Of a stretch of DNA of 64,000 nucleotides, positions 28,926-41,230 are shown piece after piece. Numbering within the stretch: position 1 is the stretch's first letter; each line of letters starts with the position of its first letter. The notes under the pieces were generated by a model that was given only the letters and a program-made list of their open reading frames with translations, did no database searches and was not told the DNA's origin. The stretch comes from Lates calcarifer (lineage: Eukaryota > Chordata > Actinopteri > Centropomidae): NCBI RefSeq assembly GCF_001640805.2, contig NC_066838.1, positions 8,978,066-9,042,065 on the forward strand. The letters run 5' to 3'. Made by a program: the position numbers and the translations under genes.

Positions 28926-30152
28926 TTTATTTTTGTAAAAACCAAGTTTTAAAATGATTCTAGCCAGACCTTCTTATCCATTTTCTTTTCAAACCAGAAC
29001 AGAACCAATATCATGTATCCAGCATCACTGGACAAAAACTCTTTATATCCTGGCAGCTTGTATCATTAATGTCTTGAATCATAGTTGAAAAGAATGACCT
29101 GTGAGAGGAGACCGACGCAGCAGCTCGGAAGCTGTTTTTTAGGGGAAAGCATCTGGGTGTTTGTGTTAAGAGACTGGCATTAGCCCAAGAAACGTACTCC
29201 TCTTTATCTTGACAAACTGAATTTTATCAAATTTCACATCCCTCTAATCAAATCTTCAGTGTTTGATAAGGCGTGTTGATCCAAACTTTTGAAGTCAGAG
29301 AAATAATAAAGTACATAACTGCTCATCAATGCCTTAAAAGCACATTTTATCATTTCTCTTTCTGTCTCACACACAACCTCTCTATTAAAGTCTTCAGTGG
29401 GAAGGTGTTCTCCCCTTTGAGTTTGACTTTATAAAATGGCCAAGGGGAGGTCTGTGTTAGGAGCCTGTCACAGACTAGTTAACAGTGACGATCTCTGTGT
29501 GTACTCCAGCCTGGTGACATTTTATCTTTGATAAGCTAGGACAAAAGATTCTGGGCTGGCAGCTTTTTGATTTAAGGCCAGACCAGAAACAAAAACACAA
29601 CCTTCAGGTTAAGCGATGTTAAGCTTAAGAATAAAGAAGCAACCATGAGCCACGAGGTTACAATTGACAGAGCAACTAAGCTCCGTTATTGTAGATCAAT
29701 TTAGCTCAACTGCAATTTGGCTGGTTGCGTGGAGAAATGTATTCCTAAACCAAAGAAATACTCATGTCTGGTGTATGTAAAGTGGGAGAAGAATGAATGA
29801 GGAAGGATTCAAGCCATATTAAATCAGGGTTTTCTTTCAAGAATCACAACAAATGGGAAAAAAAAACCTAGGAGGGTTCATCAGCCAGACAACAAATCAA
29901 ATGCATCCAACAGTGTATGAGGTACACATCATCTGCTTATGGTGCCTGAACCCCATCTGCCAGCTTTAGATACTCTCTCACTCCCTGCCTGGTCAGGCCA
30001 CGACACAACTAAACAACTGCCAAACCCTCCCACAGTTCGATTCAGAGAGTCCTTTTAGCAAATCGAGGGGGGCGTCCGACCCCAGCTCCGGCCCTTCAAG
30101 AGGGGAAAGGGGAGGGCCGAGAGGAAGAGGGGGAGCCCAGTTTCGGTGGCCT
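28926..30152 (-). other. eif2s2: eif2s2 3' UTR (extent uncertain)
   Basis: Non-coding sequence downstream of the eif2s2 stop. A minus-strand AATAAA occurs at 28931-28926; it may be the poly(A) signal, giving a 1.2-kb 3' UTR, but shorter forms are possible. No other gene is visible. Confidence 0.35.
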
Positions 30153-33100
30153 TTAGTTGGCTTTGGCGCGGAGCTGTGCCCTCTTGCCCGTCACAGCCTG
30201 GAAGCCGGTCTTGATGCTGGCGACGGAGCAGCGGGAGTGGCACGTCTCACACTGCAGGAAATAGAGGCGAGTGTCTTTCTGCAGGATGGTCTCTGGGGAG
30301 CGGCAGGTGTGACACGTCACGTATTCCTCTGCAGGTGAGAAGACTGTTATTAGCACTGCAGTACACACAAGAGCTCACTGTATGTCCCCTTAGATGTTCT
30401 TGGTAAAGAAGTACAAAATACTTTCTGTAACTAGTACATGTGCATTAGTACTCCAAAACCTGTAAGCTGACTTCCTAAAACGGGTAGCATTTTCCTTTAA
30501 AGTATAATCTGCTGTTTAAGTTTAACTTTATTTGACAAATATAGATATGATTTCAATTAAAACTAAACTTAATTGATTAATTATTCAACACACTGTGTGA
30601 TTTACTCGTCTCTATCCTTGTATGTGCTTTTCTCATTTAACGTGCACCGACCAGTGTGTCAGTCTCCCAGTAAATCACTTGACTTGCTCACTGTTGACAA
30701 CCAGACCTGTGTTAGGTTTTAGCAGAGCTGAGCGAGACCCTGTGCAAACTTGAACAATAAATTCTGGCCAGAGTTGTGATGAATGATAAAGACCTATTTT
30801 CAATAAATAATAGCCCTACCCTTATCAGATGAAGTCTGTTTAGAAAAATGATCTTTATCAAAATAAGGTAAAACTGACAAGAAGATGAATATGAATTTAA
30901 AATAGACATTAATCAAGTGTTTATACACTGCAGGAGCTGTCACTTAAGATGTAATTGCAAAGTTTTATTATACAGGACATGTTGTCAATTTGTATGATTT
31001 CAAATAAGATTAATTTCTCCAAATAAAAATGATTTAATAATATCTGATGGCCATCTTTTGGTGGAAAAGAGACTGTTTGTGCACAAAACATTAATTTGAC
31101 AAAAGAAATTTCAAAAAATTAAAATGTGATTTCTGTTCACTGTTCACTTACTGATATATCTTCTCAACACATTTTCTATCTGTTTCTGTTGAAATCTGCC
31201 TTTGATCACAAGCTGGTTATTTCCATCTATGGAACCACTGTTGACAGGAGGGAAAAAAAAGGCATGAAACAAAAACACAAACTTTGGGCGCATGTAGATG
31301 TTTCCTATGTGAACTATATACTGTAAATACAAAGACGTACCTTGTTCCCAGCTCAGCCAACAGGAAAGCAAGGAGATGTTTAGGTTGACGATGCAACCTG
31401 CGAGGTAGAACATGAAAGGTCAGTTTATAGATGACATGAGACCATCATTCATCCTATTTCATAAAAAGAGGAGAACTGTGAGTTTGATACAAGGCTTGAA
31501 TTTGGTTTTAGTCAAGCACGAGAATCAACGTGAACAGAGGTGGGAGGGGGGCTCACAGTTTGCAGATGTCTGTGAAGTTGACGAAGGAGGTTTTCTTGGT
31601 TCCCACTCGGACCACCTGAGGAGGCTTCATCACAAACTTCCTCTTCTCTCCGGCCACCATGTCTGGGTTCTTCTCCCTCATGATGTTGAAGACTCGGTTC
31701 AGGAGCTGACACAGAGACGCCACAAAGAGTTACACCAACTGTAGCTGATCCGATTTCATTTGTGTCAGTGTTCCAGGAACATGAGATATATAGATACAAG
31801 TCCTGATATTTGGGTAAGATGTTTGGGTGGACAAGAAGACTTTGCATCTGTATGGCAGCATTTTCAACAGATCTATCTTTCAGGTTCCCTGAACATAAAT
31901 AAACTGTCCCACGTCGAGTCTTGCTTGAGTGTGTGTTAGTTTGCAGGTGGCCTACCTCATCGTAAGTGTAGTCTCTTTCCGAGCCGGCCCAGGCTGGTCC
32001 TGTGGAGGAGCTGAATGAGATTCCATCGTTGTTCTTCCCCTCATCGTCCTCCAGCGCTGGAAAGACATTAAACAAACACTGTCACACAGGTGTCTCTCTT
32101 TAGTGCTCTACATTACAGAGGCGGTGACTTATTCTCACCGTCGTCCTTCTCCAGTGGCTCGCCCTCATCAAAGTCTACTTTCTTAGGTTTTTTCTTTTTG
32201 GTAGGAAGCATCAGGTCCAGGTTGTCCTCCTCCAGTGCCTCTGTCTGCTCTCCTTCAATTTTTAGCTCCTGGTTTGGACCAAATAAAAGGTGAAATTCAG
32301 CGAGAAGATAATGAGAACTAACCATGTGAATGTGGTCAAGACAAGAGACAAGACTGATGGGAAAGCAACAGTAAAAGTGGAGCAGGAAGTGAAATGATTA
32401 GAAAAACAGAGAAATACACAGGCTATGGGAAAAGCAAGAAGAAAAAAGAAGTTGTGGTTCAGCAGTGACTGACCTTTAATCCCTCTTCAACATCATTATC
32501 AAATACTTTCTTGGGTTTCTTCTTCTTTTTCTTCTGGTTGAAGAAGTTCAGGTCATTCAAATCATCAGACGGCTCTAGAAAAGATTTAGAAAACCTGCTA
32601 AATGTGCAGAGTAAAATCCATCAAGAAGAAGAAGCCCCGACAGCGAGGCTTATACAGGAGCTTTCAGTGGGAGCCATCTTTATTTTCATTCAAACCTTTC
32701 TTCCTGCCCTCATCTTCATCCAGATCCATCTCCTTGTCCTCTCCAGCCTCTGGCTCTGCCTCCTTCGCCTCCACTTCCTTAGCCTCTTCTCCTCCCACAC
32801 CCTCTCCTCCGTCCTCTTCCAGCATGAAGGGCTTCTTCTTCTTCTTCTTCTTCTTGGTCATGTTGGGATCAAAGATCATCTGAGGGAGAGAAAATGAGGG
32901 AGAAATTAAGTTTTGCAAACTGACAACAAGATTACAAAGTGATGGCTGACATGGTTCAGCTGTGACGTGTCCGTTTTTCCCCATGTGAGAAAATCTGTGG
33001 TTCAATAACCCTGAAGACCATCTGACAGAGTTACAGAAGAGCATGACCGGCCACTGGCCAACATCATCTGGTCTAAATACTGAGTCACTAGCTGAAACTT

Positions 33101-34693
33101 TAAATGTCCTTTCCTAGCTTCGACCCTCTGTCGTTGCAGGTCATTTTCAGTGTTTTTCACTGTTATCACTGGAAGTTACAGTACAATGTAACCTGATATA
33201 TAAACCTACCTTATGAAGCAGAGGAGAAGGACATCTCTCCTCTGCTCTGCTGATGCTGTTAGTTTCATATATCAGGTCACCTCAGAGTCTATTATCACTC
33301 ATATATTTACTCATACCTGCCATTTACACTGCGTTTGTAGTCATGGTTACTTTCACCTATGAAAATCAATTCACACCATTAAATAAAACAGGAGTACTTT
33401 TGCTACACCTTCCTGCAGTTTCACATATTCTGCACCCTATATTAAAACAGAAATTCAACTGCAGACCAACACTCACATAGAAGTGTCTAAAAACTGAGAC
33501 AATCATTCATTTAGTTTGTAAATGAATGATTCATCGACAGAAAACACATCTGCAAAAATAATCTCAGTGTAAGTCGTGTGATCGTCGTCTGATTACAGAC
33601 TCAATAATTTTGTTTTCTGCGATTGTAAATATATTATTTTATTGTTCTGGACTGACTGCTGGACAAAACAAGCAGTCTGAACATATCAGCTTGGTTCAGG
33701 AGAATTGTGTAAAACATTTTTTACTTTTCTTCCTGTCACGTTATGGAATAAAGGACTGATCAGGAAGGAACAATACAGAACAATCGATAACGAATATGAC
33801 TGAATTGCAGCCTCACAACACAGACACCAGTCAGTCATTCATAAACAAGTATTGATAATCAACATAATACATATGTGAAGATATGACACTTGACATTGTA
33901 ATAATGTATAATATAACTCTTTCTCGTTTTGACGACTGTTGGTATCTCAGGTATCTGATGCAATTTTCTGAAACCATGTAATTGTTGTAGCTGAATGACA
34001 TGGATCATGGACTTCCCTTTCCTTGTTTGTCGTCGTATCCATATTGACTAACACTAGTTGAGAAAATAAAGAGAAGAAAATTTCTCTAAACTGAAGCGGA
34101 CGTCGCCACAACGAAGCCATAACGTAAAATTGATTTAAATTTCCAGCTGGAAGGGAAATAAATTCCATAATATTTATTTGTAATAATGTTAACCAGCCGT
34201 ACAGTTGTTCCTGTCACCTCTATGTCTTGGAGGAAAGCTCACTGTCTAGAATAAGACGAGCTAAATTAAACCTCGGCAGGTTTTTGTTAGTGAGTGAGAA
34301 TAATTAACCGTTAGCTCCGCAGCTTAGTTAACGACAAGCTAACGCTAACACTAGCTAACTTCAGCCCTTCAGTTTGAGTTATCCTGCGGCTGTGACAGGA
34401 CGGATTGACGGGCCTCGGGGGGTATTAATAATCTACACGGTACGGTAGTCGGCAGTACAGTGGTTTGTTGGGAATTTTCTTGTCATTGTGGCTCGGTCGG
34501 GCCGTTGTTAGCTCGACTGCAGCCATGTGAGAGCTGCTGCGGACAGGGAGGGGAAGAGCAGCGCCCAGGCCCAAAGTCATCCTCAACACCCATCCGATCC
34601 GATAATTCACCCTAAAATTCACCCAACAAGTCTACACACCGGCACGGACTAAACGGCAGACAATCCACGGTGACTCACCTCGTCTCCTGACAT
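30153..34693 (-). CDS. eif2s2: Eukaryotic translation initiation factor 2 subunit beta
   Basis: Beta subunit of eIF2, which delivers initiator Met-tRNA to the 40S ribosome; it also binds eIF5 and eIF2B. Nine coding exons, 332 aa (human 333): 34693-34679 (MSGDE), 32879-32696, 32574-32474, 32268-32139, 32056-31956, 31705-31557, 31397-31341, 31237-31152, 30328-30153. Three N-terminal lysine blocks are visible (eight K after NMT, six K after [11 protein letters not shown] in the third). The core has [13 protein letters not shown] and [15 protein letters not shown]. The C-terminal zinc-binding domain has CHTC and CETC pairs and the protein ends [10 protein letters not shown], as in the family. The first coding exon is only five codons and is separated by a 1.8-kb intron carrying GCTAAC-type words near 34250-34375. 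Confidence 0.98.
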
Positions 34694-34870
34694 GTTTGCG
34701 GTCTGAAAAGTGGCTGAAATCCGGCTACTTTTTGTCTCTCGATCAGTCCCACACCGCTGCGCCGAAAATTTCTTGCATCAGCGCTGGAGCCGCAGTACGC
34801 AAGCGCGAAGGCGACGAATCCAGACGTGATTAGTCCGCGACGGCGTGTTCCAGTCGAGCAGTGTTCAAGA
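34694..34870 (-). promoter_or_regulatory. eif2s2: eif2s2 5' UTR and core promoter region
   Basis: CpG-rich sequence just upstream of the ATG, without TATA. It contains CGCAAGCGCGAAGGCGACG and similar words. Transcription start probably lies within this interval. Confidence 0.4.
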
Positions 34871-36115
34871 GGAATACTGCACAACCAAAACTGATGCTAA
34901 AATAATAATATGATATAAATATGTCCATTGTGGTTTTGTAGGGCTATAACACATCTGCTGCGCCATGGTCCTGACAGAGAACGAACAAATTAGCGGCTTG
35001 TATCTAATATTATGTATATGTTATCAGAGTATTCTGGATAGTCACAATTATTCTACTACTTTCTCCTAATGTTAGAGTATGTTCCTTTAATGAGCATAAT
35101 TTAAAACCCAGTTCATCCCATTCTGAGCAAACCTGAACAGGGTCCAAAGTGTCAACACACCTGTTAGCATGTACGGTAAAAACACAACTAATGATGGTCA
35201 AGAGGAAAAGGTGTGAACATTAAATCTGAAACCAGCAGGACAGATATAGTTACTGTTGTTTGATACAGAGGCTCATTAAGAAAGATTATTGTCTCATTAC
35301 TTACATACTCTAATTTATTACTCTTACTAGCATGTTGCTTGACATTTCTCAGAAAACGTTGGTGTCCAAAATGTCTCACTCACAGTGGCTTACATATTTT
35401 CTGATCTGAATTACAACTGCTTGAATCACCTAGTAATTGATTAGTCAATAGGTAGAAAATTAATTGGCTATTTTGGTTTGGATTGGTCATGAGATTCAAG
35501 TTTTCACACATATGCTGGTTCAAGCATCTGTAAGAAGATTTAATGTTTTTCTTCTCTGATAATAAACTGAATATCTTAGGGTTCCAAACTGCTGGTCAGA
35601 CAAAAGATTAAATTAAAACTTAAATTAAAACTTAAATTAAATTTAAAACTTTACCCAGAGCTCTGGAAAACTATGATTGATATTTAATACTATATTCTGA
35701 CACTTTATAAATGAAAAAAACCTTTACCTGATTAATCACGAAAATAATCACCAGATAAACTGACAATGAGATTACTCCTGAGCCTTAAGTGTCTATAAAA
35801 CTCCAGCTGCAGAATGCACTGATATCACACAATGACAGTGAAAAAATAAAGCCTCTACTACAATAAAATACTTGAAAACCTTTAATGATTTTGCAAATAA
35901 TATTGTCATCTGGATAAATAAAACATAGAAATGCAAACATGCTTGTCCATCCGTCCTTGTGTTATGTTTTTTTTCCTCTTGTTTTATGTAAAAAAATGTA
36001 CATCATGACTTTGAAAAACTAAAGGAATTAACTCTTTAAACTCCAAAATGCTGATGCTGTGGATTGACTATGATCTAATCTTTTATAAACCACCATCGCC
36101 TTCTGGATGTAGTTA
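34871..36115. other. eif2s2-chmp4b intergenic region
   Basis: AT-rich, no ORF with recognisable domains, no clear repeats apart from a short TTAAATTAAAACT tandem near 35610-35650. I see nothing functional. Confidence 0.55.
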
Positions 36116-37223
36116 ATAAGGTGTGACAATAGTTTATTATTATTATTATCATCATTATTTTTTAACATTATACAATTTAAAACAAAAACCCTTTATGAGA
36201 AGGACCGGGACAGACAGAGCAGGATGAAAAGTGTTAGGTTAAACATCTCTCTTTCTAGCTGTGCGTTGTGATCTGTAGCGTGACTTCCCATCGTTGCATG
36301 CTTCACACAACCTCAACGGTACCTCTCAGTGACGGCAGAAATACAGTATATAAAAAGAGACACATTTGGGATATTTACACCAAATAACAAGAACCACTGG
36401 TGAGAATGCCTTGAAGGGAGGTGGGAGGTGGGGATGGAGGTGAGGAGGTCGCTGAAATGGCGACAAGTAGGTGGTGGGGCACAAAACACACAGCCTGAAA
36501 CAAAAGAGGAGGTTTGGATTCTGGCAAACACACAGCTCCATACATAGCTTCTTCGCGCAGCGCATGCTCAACTCTTCTCCTATTTTAAAGAGCAGTTAAC
36601 AACAACAAAAAAAAAAAAAACCAGAGAGCAAAGGATTGTTATTTTTGTCAAAAAGGAAAAAAAAAAATCCAGCGTTTAACGCCACAAAATACAGGGTAAA
36701 TATGTGAGTCAGAAAGAGATATTTGAGGATTAAGCTCCCGTGAAAATTCCCACTGTCATCCAGTGACGTTAACTAACAACGCCACACAGCTTGTAACACT
36801 AATCTGCCAACAGCTCTGTCATCGCGCCACAGAGCTCATAATATCACACTTCAATATGAGCTCGGTGGGTGCTGAAATAGCCCAGGGACCATGAAGTGCT
36901 AGTACTGTATTAAAATCGAAGGTAAAAATATTAGGGTTACTTTGCCAAGGTACAGTGATAGAGCTTCAATATAAAAGCCCCCGATTGGCTCGTTTTCATT
37001 GAGCACTGAGGGGGCGGGTCTCTAGATTTAGGGTAGTGAGGGGGATGGAAAAAGAGAGACTACAGCATTTTCGCTTTTTTGTAGTGTTACATAAAGTTGA
37101 CGGTCAGCTCTCCTCAGACACACAAAAAACACTCATACACAACATCCTATCAGTCCATTCATTCCGCCCTTTGTTCCTTCCTCTCCCCTCTCTGATGCAG
37201 GTATGATGTAGCGGATGCTGCGT
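36116..37223 (-). other. chmp4b: chmp4b 3' UTR
   Basis: About 1.1 kb from the chmp4b stop to a minus-strand AATAAA at 36138-36133 within a TTATTATTATT run. Holds a promoter-like cluster at 36970-37018 (see findings) and A-rich runs near 36605-36665. Confidence 0.5.
36970..37018. promoter_or_regulatory. Promoter-like motif cluster inside chmp4b 3' UTR
   Basis: TATAAAAG (36970-36977), an inverted CCAAT (ATTGG, 36984-36988) and a GC box (GGGGGCGGG, 37010-37018) lie within 50 bp. The order suits neither strand perfectly, so function is doubtful. Confidence 0.25.
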
Positions 37224-40200
37224 TTACATGGCTTCCATCGCCCAGCGCTGCAGGTCCTCCATGTCGTCCTCGTCCTCCTCTTTCTTGGCTGTAGGGGTGG
37301 AAAGAGAGAAATGAAAGATGTGATGATCTCGCTGGTTTCCAGAACTCATCCTGACCTGGGAGTGTCCAAAGTGACAAAGCCTCTACTTTACCTGCTGAGT
37401 TTATAGCCTTATATCAAATCTATTCCTAACTCCAAACAGAAGAATTCCCAAAATGTAAAACTAATAATCATAATTTTAAAAAAAAGATGCCTCCGTCAGG
37501 CACACAGAGTTATAGTACAAGTTCTTGAAAAATTTCTCACCAGGTCTGGAGGGTAATGAAGTAGAAGGCACGTTGGGGAGGGGGACATTCTCTGGTCCCC
37601 CGATCTCCAGCAGGTTTTTGTCCAGCTCCTCCTGTTCCAGCTCATCCAGCTCTGCCAGCAGCTCGTCCTGAGAGAGACAAACACAGCAAATCAGCACTGT
37701 AGATGAGGATAATCATTACGCCAAAAATATAAAGTAGCCGAACTTAATACACACAACACAGATGAAGATTTTTTTAAAGAATTAGTGCTGAGTGGTATAA
37801 TCTTGTGCATCTGGGCGCTCAGTGAATAAAACGTCTCATCTCGCTGAGAGTTAAATTAAAATATTTTGAGTCAGTTGACTGAGAAATTGAGAAAGAACTT
37901 CATTCATTCTTTCTGTCATAATCATCCCAGGATGACTATGAATAAGACCATTCAAAATCCAGACTGATTCGACAGCCTTAAGGCCAGTCAAGTAAGGAGT
38001 CAAGGAACATAGAGGTCAACAAGCTGCGTTCAGCCTGGTCTACCGGGGGTTACTCTGTGTAAAGGCAAAGAGAAACACAATGTGTCTGAAAAGATTCAGT
38101 ATTCCACTGTGGGTCAGGCGTGTGTAATGTCAGAAACAAATCAGCAGGGCTCACACGCCAGACTGAGAAAATTAAATCAGATAATCAAAGTCTCACTAAC
38201 CTCATCAAACTCCTCTCCGAAGCCGACGGGTTTAGAGATGGCGTCAGAAATTTCCTGGGCCAGCTCCTGCTGCTCCGTAATGTCCTGCATCAGGTCGTCC
38301 ACCTTGTCAATGTCCCTGAAACAACAACAACAAGGAGAGGAATCAAATCTGAGTAAAAGAGAATGCACTGCAGTAACTTTTAACCAAGCGTCATTTACCT
38401 ACACCTGCTGATAAGCTGACAGAGTGATGCATCAGGCATGCATGTGCAACCACGGGTGTGGTCCATTTAATGTGTGAATTAGATGTTAGCAGGGAATTCT
38501 GTGTCAATGCCTGTTGAGTATACATTCATCATATTTATTTTTCATTTTGTCATTCGAGCCCAATTTCAAATTCAAATAAAATCCAACGCTGATGGGTTTG
38601 GATTAGGGAGCTATTACTGTATGTGGGTCAAATCCTCTGTATTTTGCTATGAGCAAAACATTCTCATCATAATCTTTCTATTGATTTAGAACAGAACAAA
38701 TCTTTTCTCAATTGAGAAGCAGTGACTGGATGCTCGCTCTCACATGTTTTCATGGGCAGACTTCATGGCCTTGGCAGCGAAGCCCATGTTCTTGAGCACT
38801 TCAGTGTTGGTGTTGGCGTTCTCCAGGGCCTCCCTCTGGAACTCGATAGTCGACAGCGTGCCGTCAATTTGGGCGAGCTGCTTCTCATACCGCTTCTTTC
38901 TTTTCAAGGCCTGCAGGGCCGCTGAGGAGAGAAAAGACAGGGGAGAAGATGAGCGGAAAACGAGTCAGGAACGGACACATTGTCACAAAGAAGACTGACA
39001 GTGTAGAAATGTAATTCAGTGAAGTAAAACTGTGAATCATGGGGATTGGTTTGTCCTTCAACAGAACAGTAATGTCATGGGAGCTTGAATGAACAGATAA
39101 ACATCTGCAGTGTTAGTCAGCACCACATAATCTGCTCTGTGATCCTCCACTGCCTGGTAATAAAATGCTTACACGTTTAACATGTTGGTGACAACTGGAA
39201 CGACGAGGAGGACAATTAGAAAGAGCTCATGGCGGGCACTTGGCAGATGAGATGGAAAGACTGGTAAGTAGAAATTAATCAGCTACAATAGTCACATGAC
39301 TAAAACCACTAACTCACTGACACCTGATAGGCTGAGGTGAAACTGTCAGAAAGCGGCATGCTGAGCTGACTCATCCTGACAACCATTGTGGAGTTGGAAT
39401 AATAAGAGCAAAGGCGACAAACACAAAGTAATCAAGCCAAGTACAAGAACACTTTCTTCATTTAGTGCAATGTAACACCAGTCAGATTCCATTTATCTTT
39501 CTTTGTCCAACACTTTGGTCAAGAGCAAAAAATCTCAACAACTACTGACCATATTGACATGAAATTTAGTTTGATATTTGTGTTCATCAGAAGACAATGA
39601 CGTGGTGATTTGGTTTTTCACTGACCTCTTGTTTTGCACCACAATCAGGTCAAAATTTTACCCTTAGTCAAGATGTCTTCAAAACTACTGCCCAGACCTG
39701 CATATTATAGGCTCTGGATATTCATGATCACAGCAGTACAGTCAGGTCAAAATGTTTACTTGCAAAAGAGTTTTAATGGCCAACCTGCTATTAAACTTTC
39801 TGAGTGTTCCTCTAACACCACACTTAGGACAAAATGTCAAACTTTGCCAACAACATTCCAGTTTGATTTTCTTGCTCTGGTTTATGCCAAAAGTACTTGA
39901 CTTCAACTACTACACCTACATCTAGGAGACAACAAGAGAGGACATTGTTGTTGCAAGGAGGAAAACATCTTTAGGCTAGACAGCCTTCACAATAAGAGCT
40001 CCCTACTTCTTGAACACGTGATGTGTGCTCTATTGCCGTTGTAATGGCCAATTAAACAAATGGCATAAGGACAGCATTTGAAAATTGACCCTTTGGCAAA
40101 CACTGGCACATTTATGGTGATGTTAGCGCGTGTGCATTGTCCTTCACATAAATAAACACTTAATTTGGAGTCAGAGTTAAGTCTGATGGTGGCTGTATTA

Positions 40201-41034
40201 TATTTTTCTTCCACATTACTCATCATTACTATTGATAAAGTCAAGTTCACAGGTCGATGCATTTGTTTTCTGACCTTATTGGCTCATATAATAATCTTGC
40301 AGGCAGCTGTGGGACCTGCTGGACGTCTGTAAGTTTCAGTGCACTGTATTGACCAAGGTGCAAACACGCCCACCTCTAAGTCAGTGATATCACGTCCTTT
40401 AAACACTCCAGTGCTCAACCCTTGTCCTGACACACACTGTCAGTATCTTTATGGCCAGCCTGCCTGCAGTAGAACACCTGATTGTAGCTATGTCGCTTGC
40501 CACACCTTTAACTAGGTTTTCCGATTGCTTTTAATGGCCACTAATCGATCACACGAAAACATGATCTTCAGAGTCACGAAGGCAAAAGACAAGGCTAGCG
40601 GAGTGAAAAGAAGTTAACAATAATCAACAATCAGATCATTTAATCTCGAAGGCAGCCAATAAAACATCCACCTGCCTGGGTGTTCACCATGGCCGTGATA
40701 ACGACGCTCGGTGAGGCTGCCAACAGTTACGACAGCTCGGCAAACTTAGCCAACTTAGCTAACATGCTAACAGATAGCTTCGGGTTACTGGCTAGACTAT
40801 TTGATGACAAATAGTGGAAAGTATGAGAAAATCACGCCCTGATATCCCACCTCGTTTGTTTTTCGTGCCGTTTTTCTTGGCGATCTGCAGCTCCTGCTCG
40901 ATCTTTTTCTCCAGAAATTCCTGTTTCTTCGTTAGCATCTCCTCCGTCTCTCGGAGTTTCTGGATCGCCTCCTGCGGGCTCGGTCCCTTTCCTCCTTTTC
41001 CTCCTCCTCCAAATATTTTACCAAACAACGACAT
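37224..41034 (-). CDS. chmp4b: Charged multivesicular body protein 4b (ESCRT-III / Snf7)
   Basis: Main filament-forming ESCRT-III subunit used in endosomal sorting, cytokinetic abscission and membrane repair. Five coding exons, 222 aa (human 224): 41034-40851, 38921-38744, 38315-38201, 37667-37541, 37288-37224. The start MSLFGKIFGGGGKGGKG is the membrane-inserting N terminus of Snf7 proteins. The basic helical core includes KKQEFLEKKIEQEL and ALQALKRKKRYEKQLAQID; the acidic C-terminal half includes DELLAELDELEQEELDKNLL. The tail EDLQRWAMEAM fits the C-terminal amphipathic helix that binds ALIX/VPS4 MIT domains. CHMP4C is less likely from the N-terminal and PLPNVP sequence. The 1.9-kb first intron contains a degenerate dispersed repeat (39480-39900). 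Confidence 0.97.
39480..39900 (+). repeat. Degenerate dispersed repeat in chmp4b intron 1
   Basis: Words such as TTTGTCCAACACTTTGGTC, CTCAACAACTACTGACC, GACATGAAATTTAGTTTG and two copies of CAGGTCAAAAT (39648 and 39743) resemble a common percomorph short repeat. Identification is from memory; no search was possible. Confidence 0.55.
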
Positions 41035-41230
41035 ATCTGGGATGCTACGACAGACACTATTTATTAAAAAAATAAAATAAAATAAACACAATCTGCGAGA
41101 TACCAGAGAAAATGGGGCTTGGCTACCTAGCTGCTACACTACACTGACACTTCGCCCCAGCCTGAACCTGGAAGGATTGTTGATGTTTTTCTACTTCCTG
41201 GATAAGGCCCGATGACGTCATGAGGCCCGA
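41035..41230 (-). promoter_or_regulatory. chmp4b: chmp4b 5' UTR and promoter with CRE
   Basis: A full palindromic CRE, TGACGTCA, lies at 41213-41220, about 180 bp upstream of the ATG. The sequence between holds GGCTACCTAGCTGC words. No TATA. Confidence 0.55.

Noticed and set aside
32511..32897. 128-codon plus-strand ORF rich in F and L
   Set aside because: Antisense of the lysine-rich eif2s2 exons (AAG runs read as CTT).
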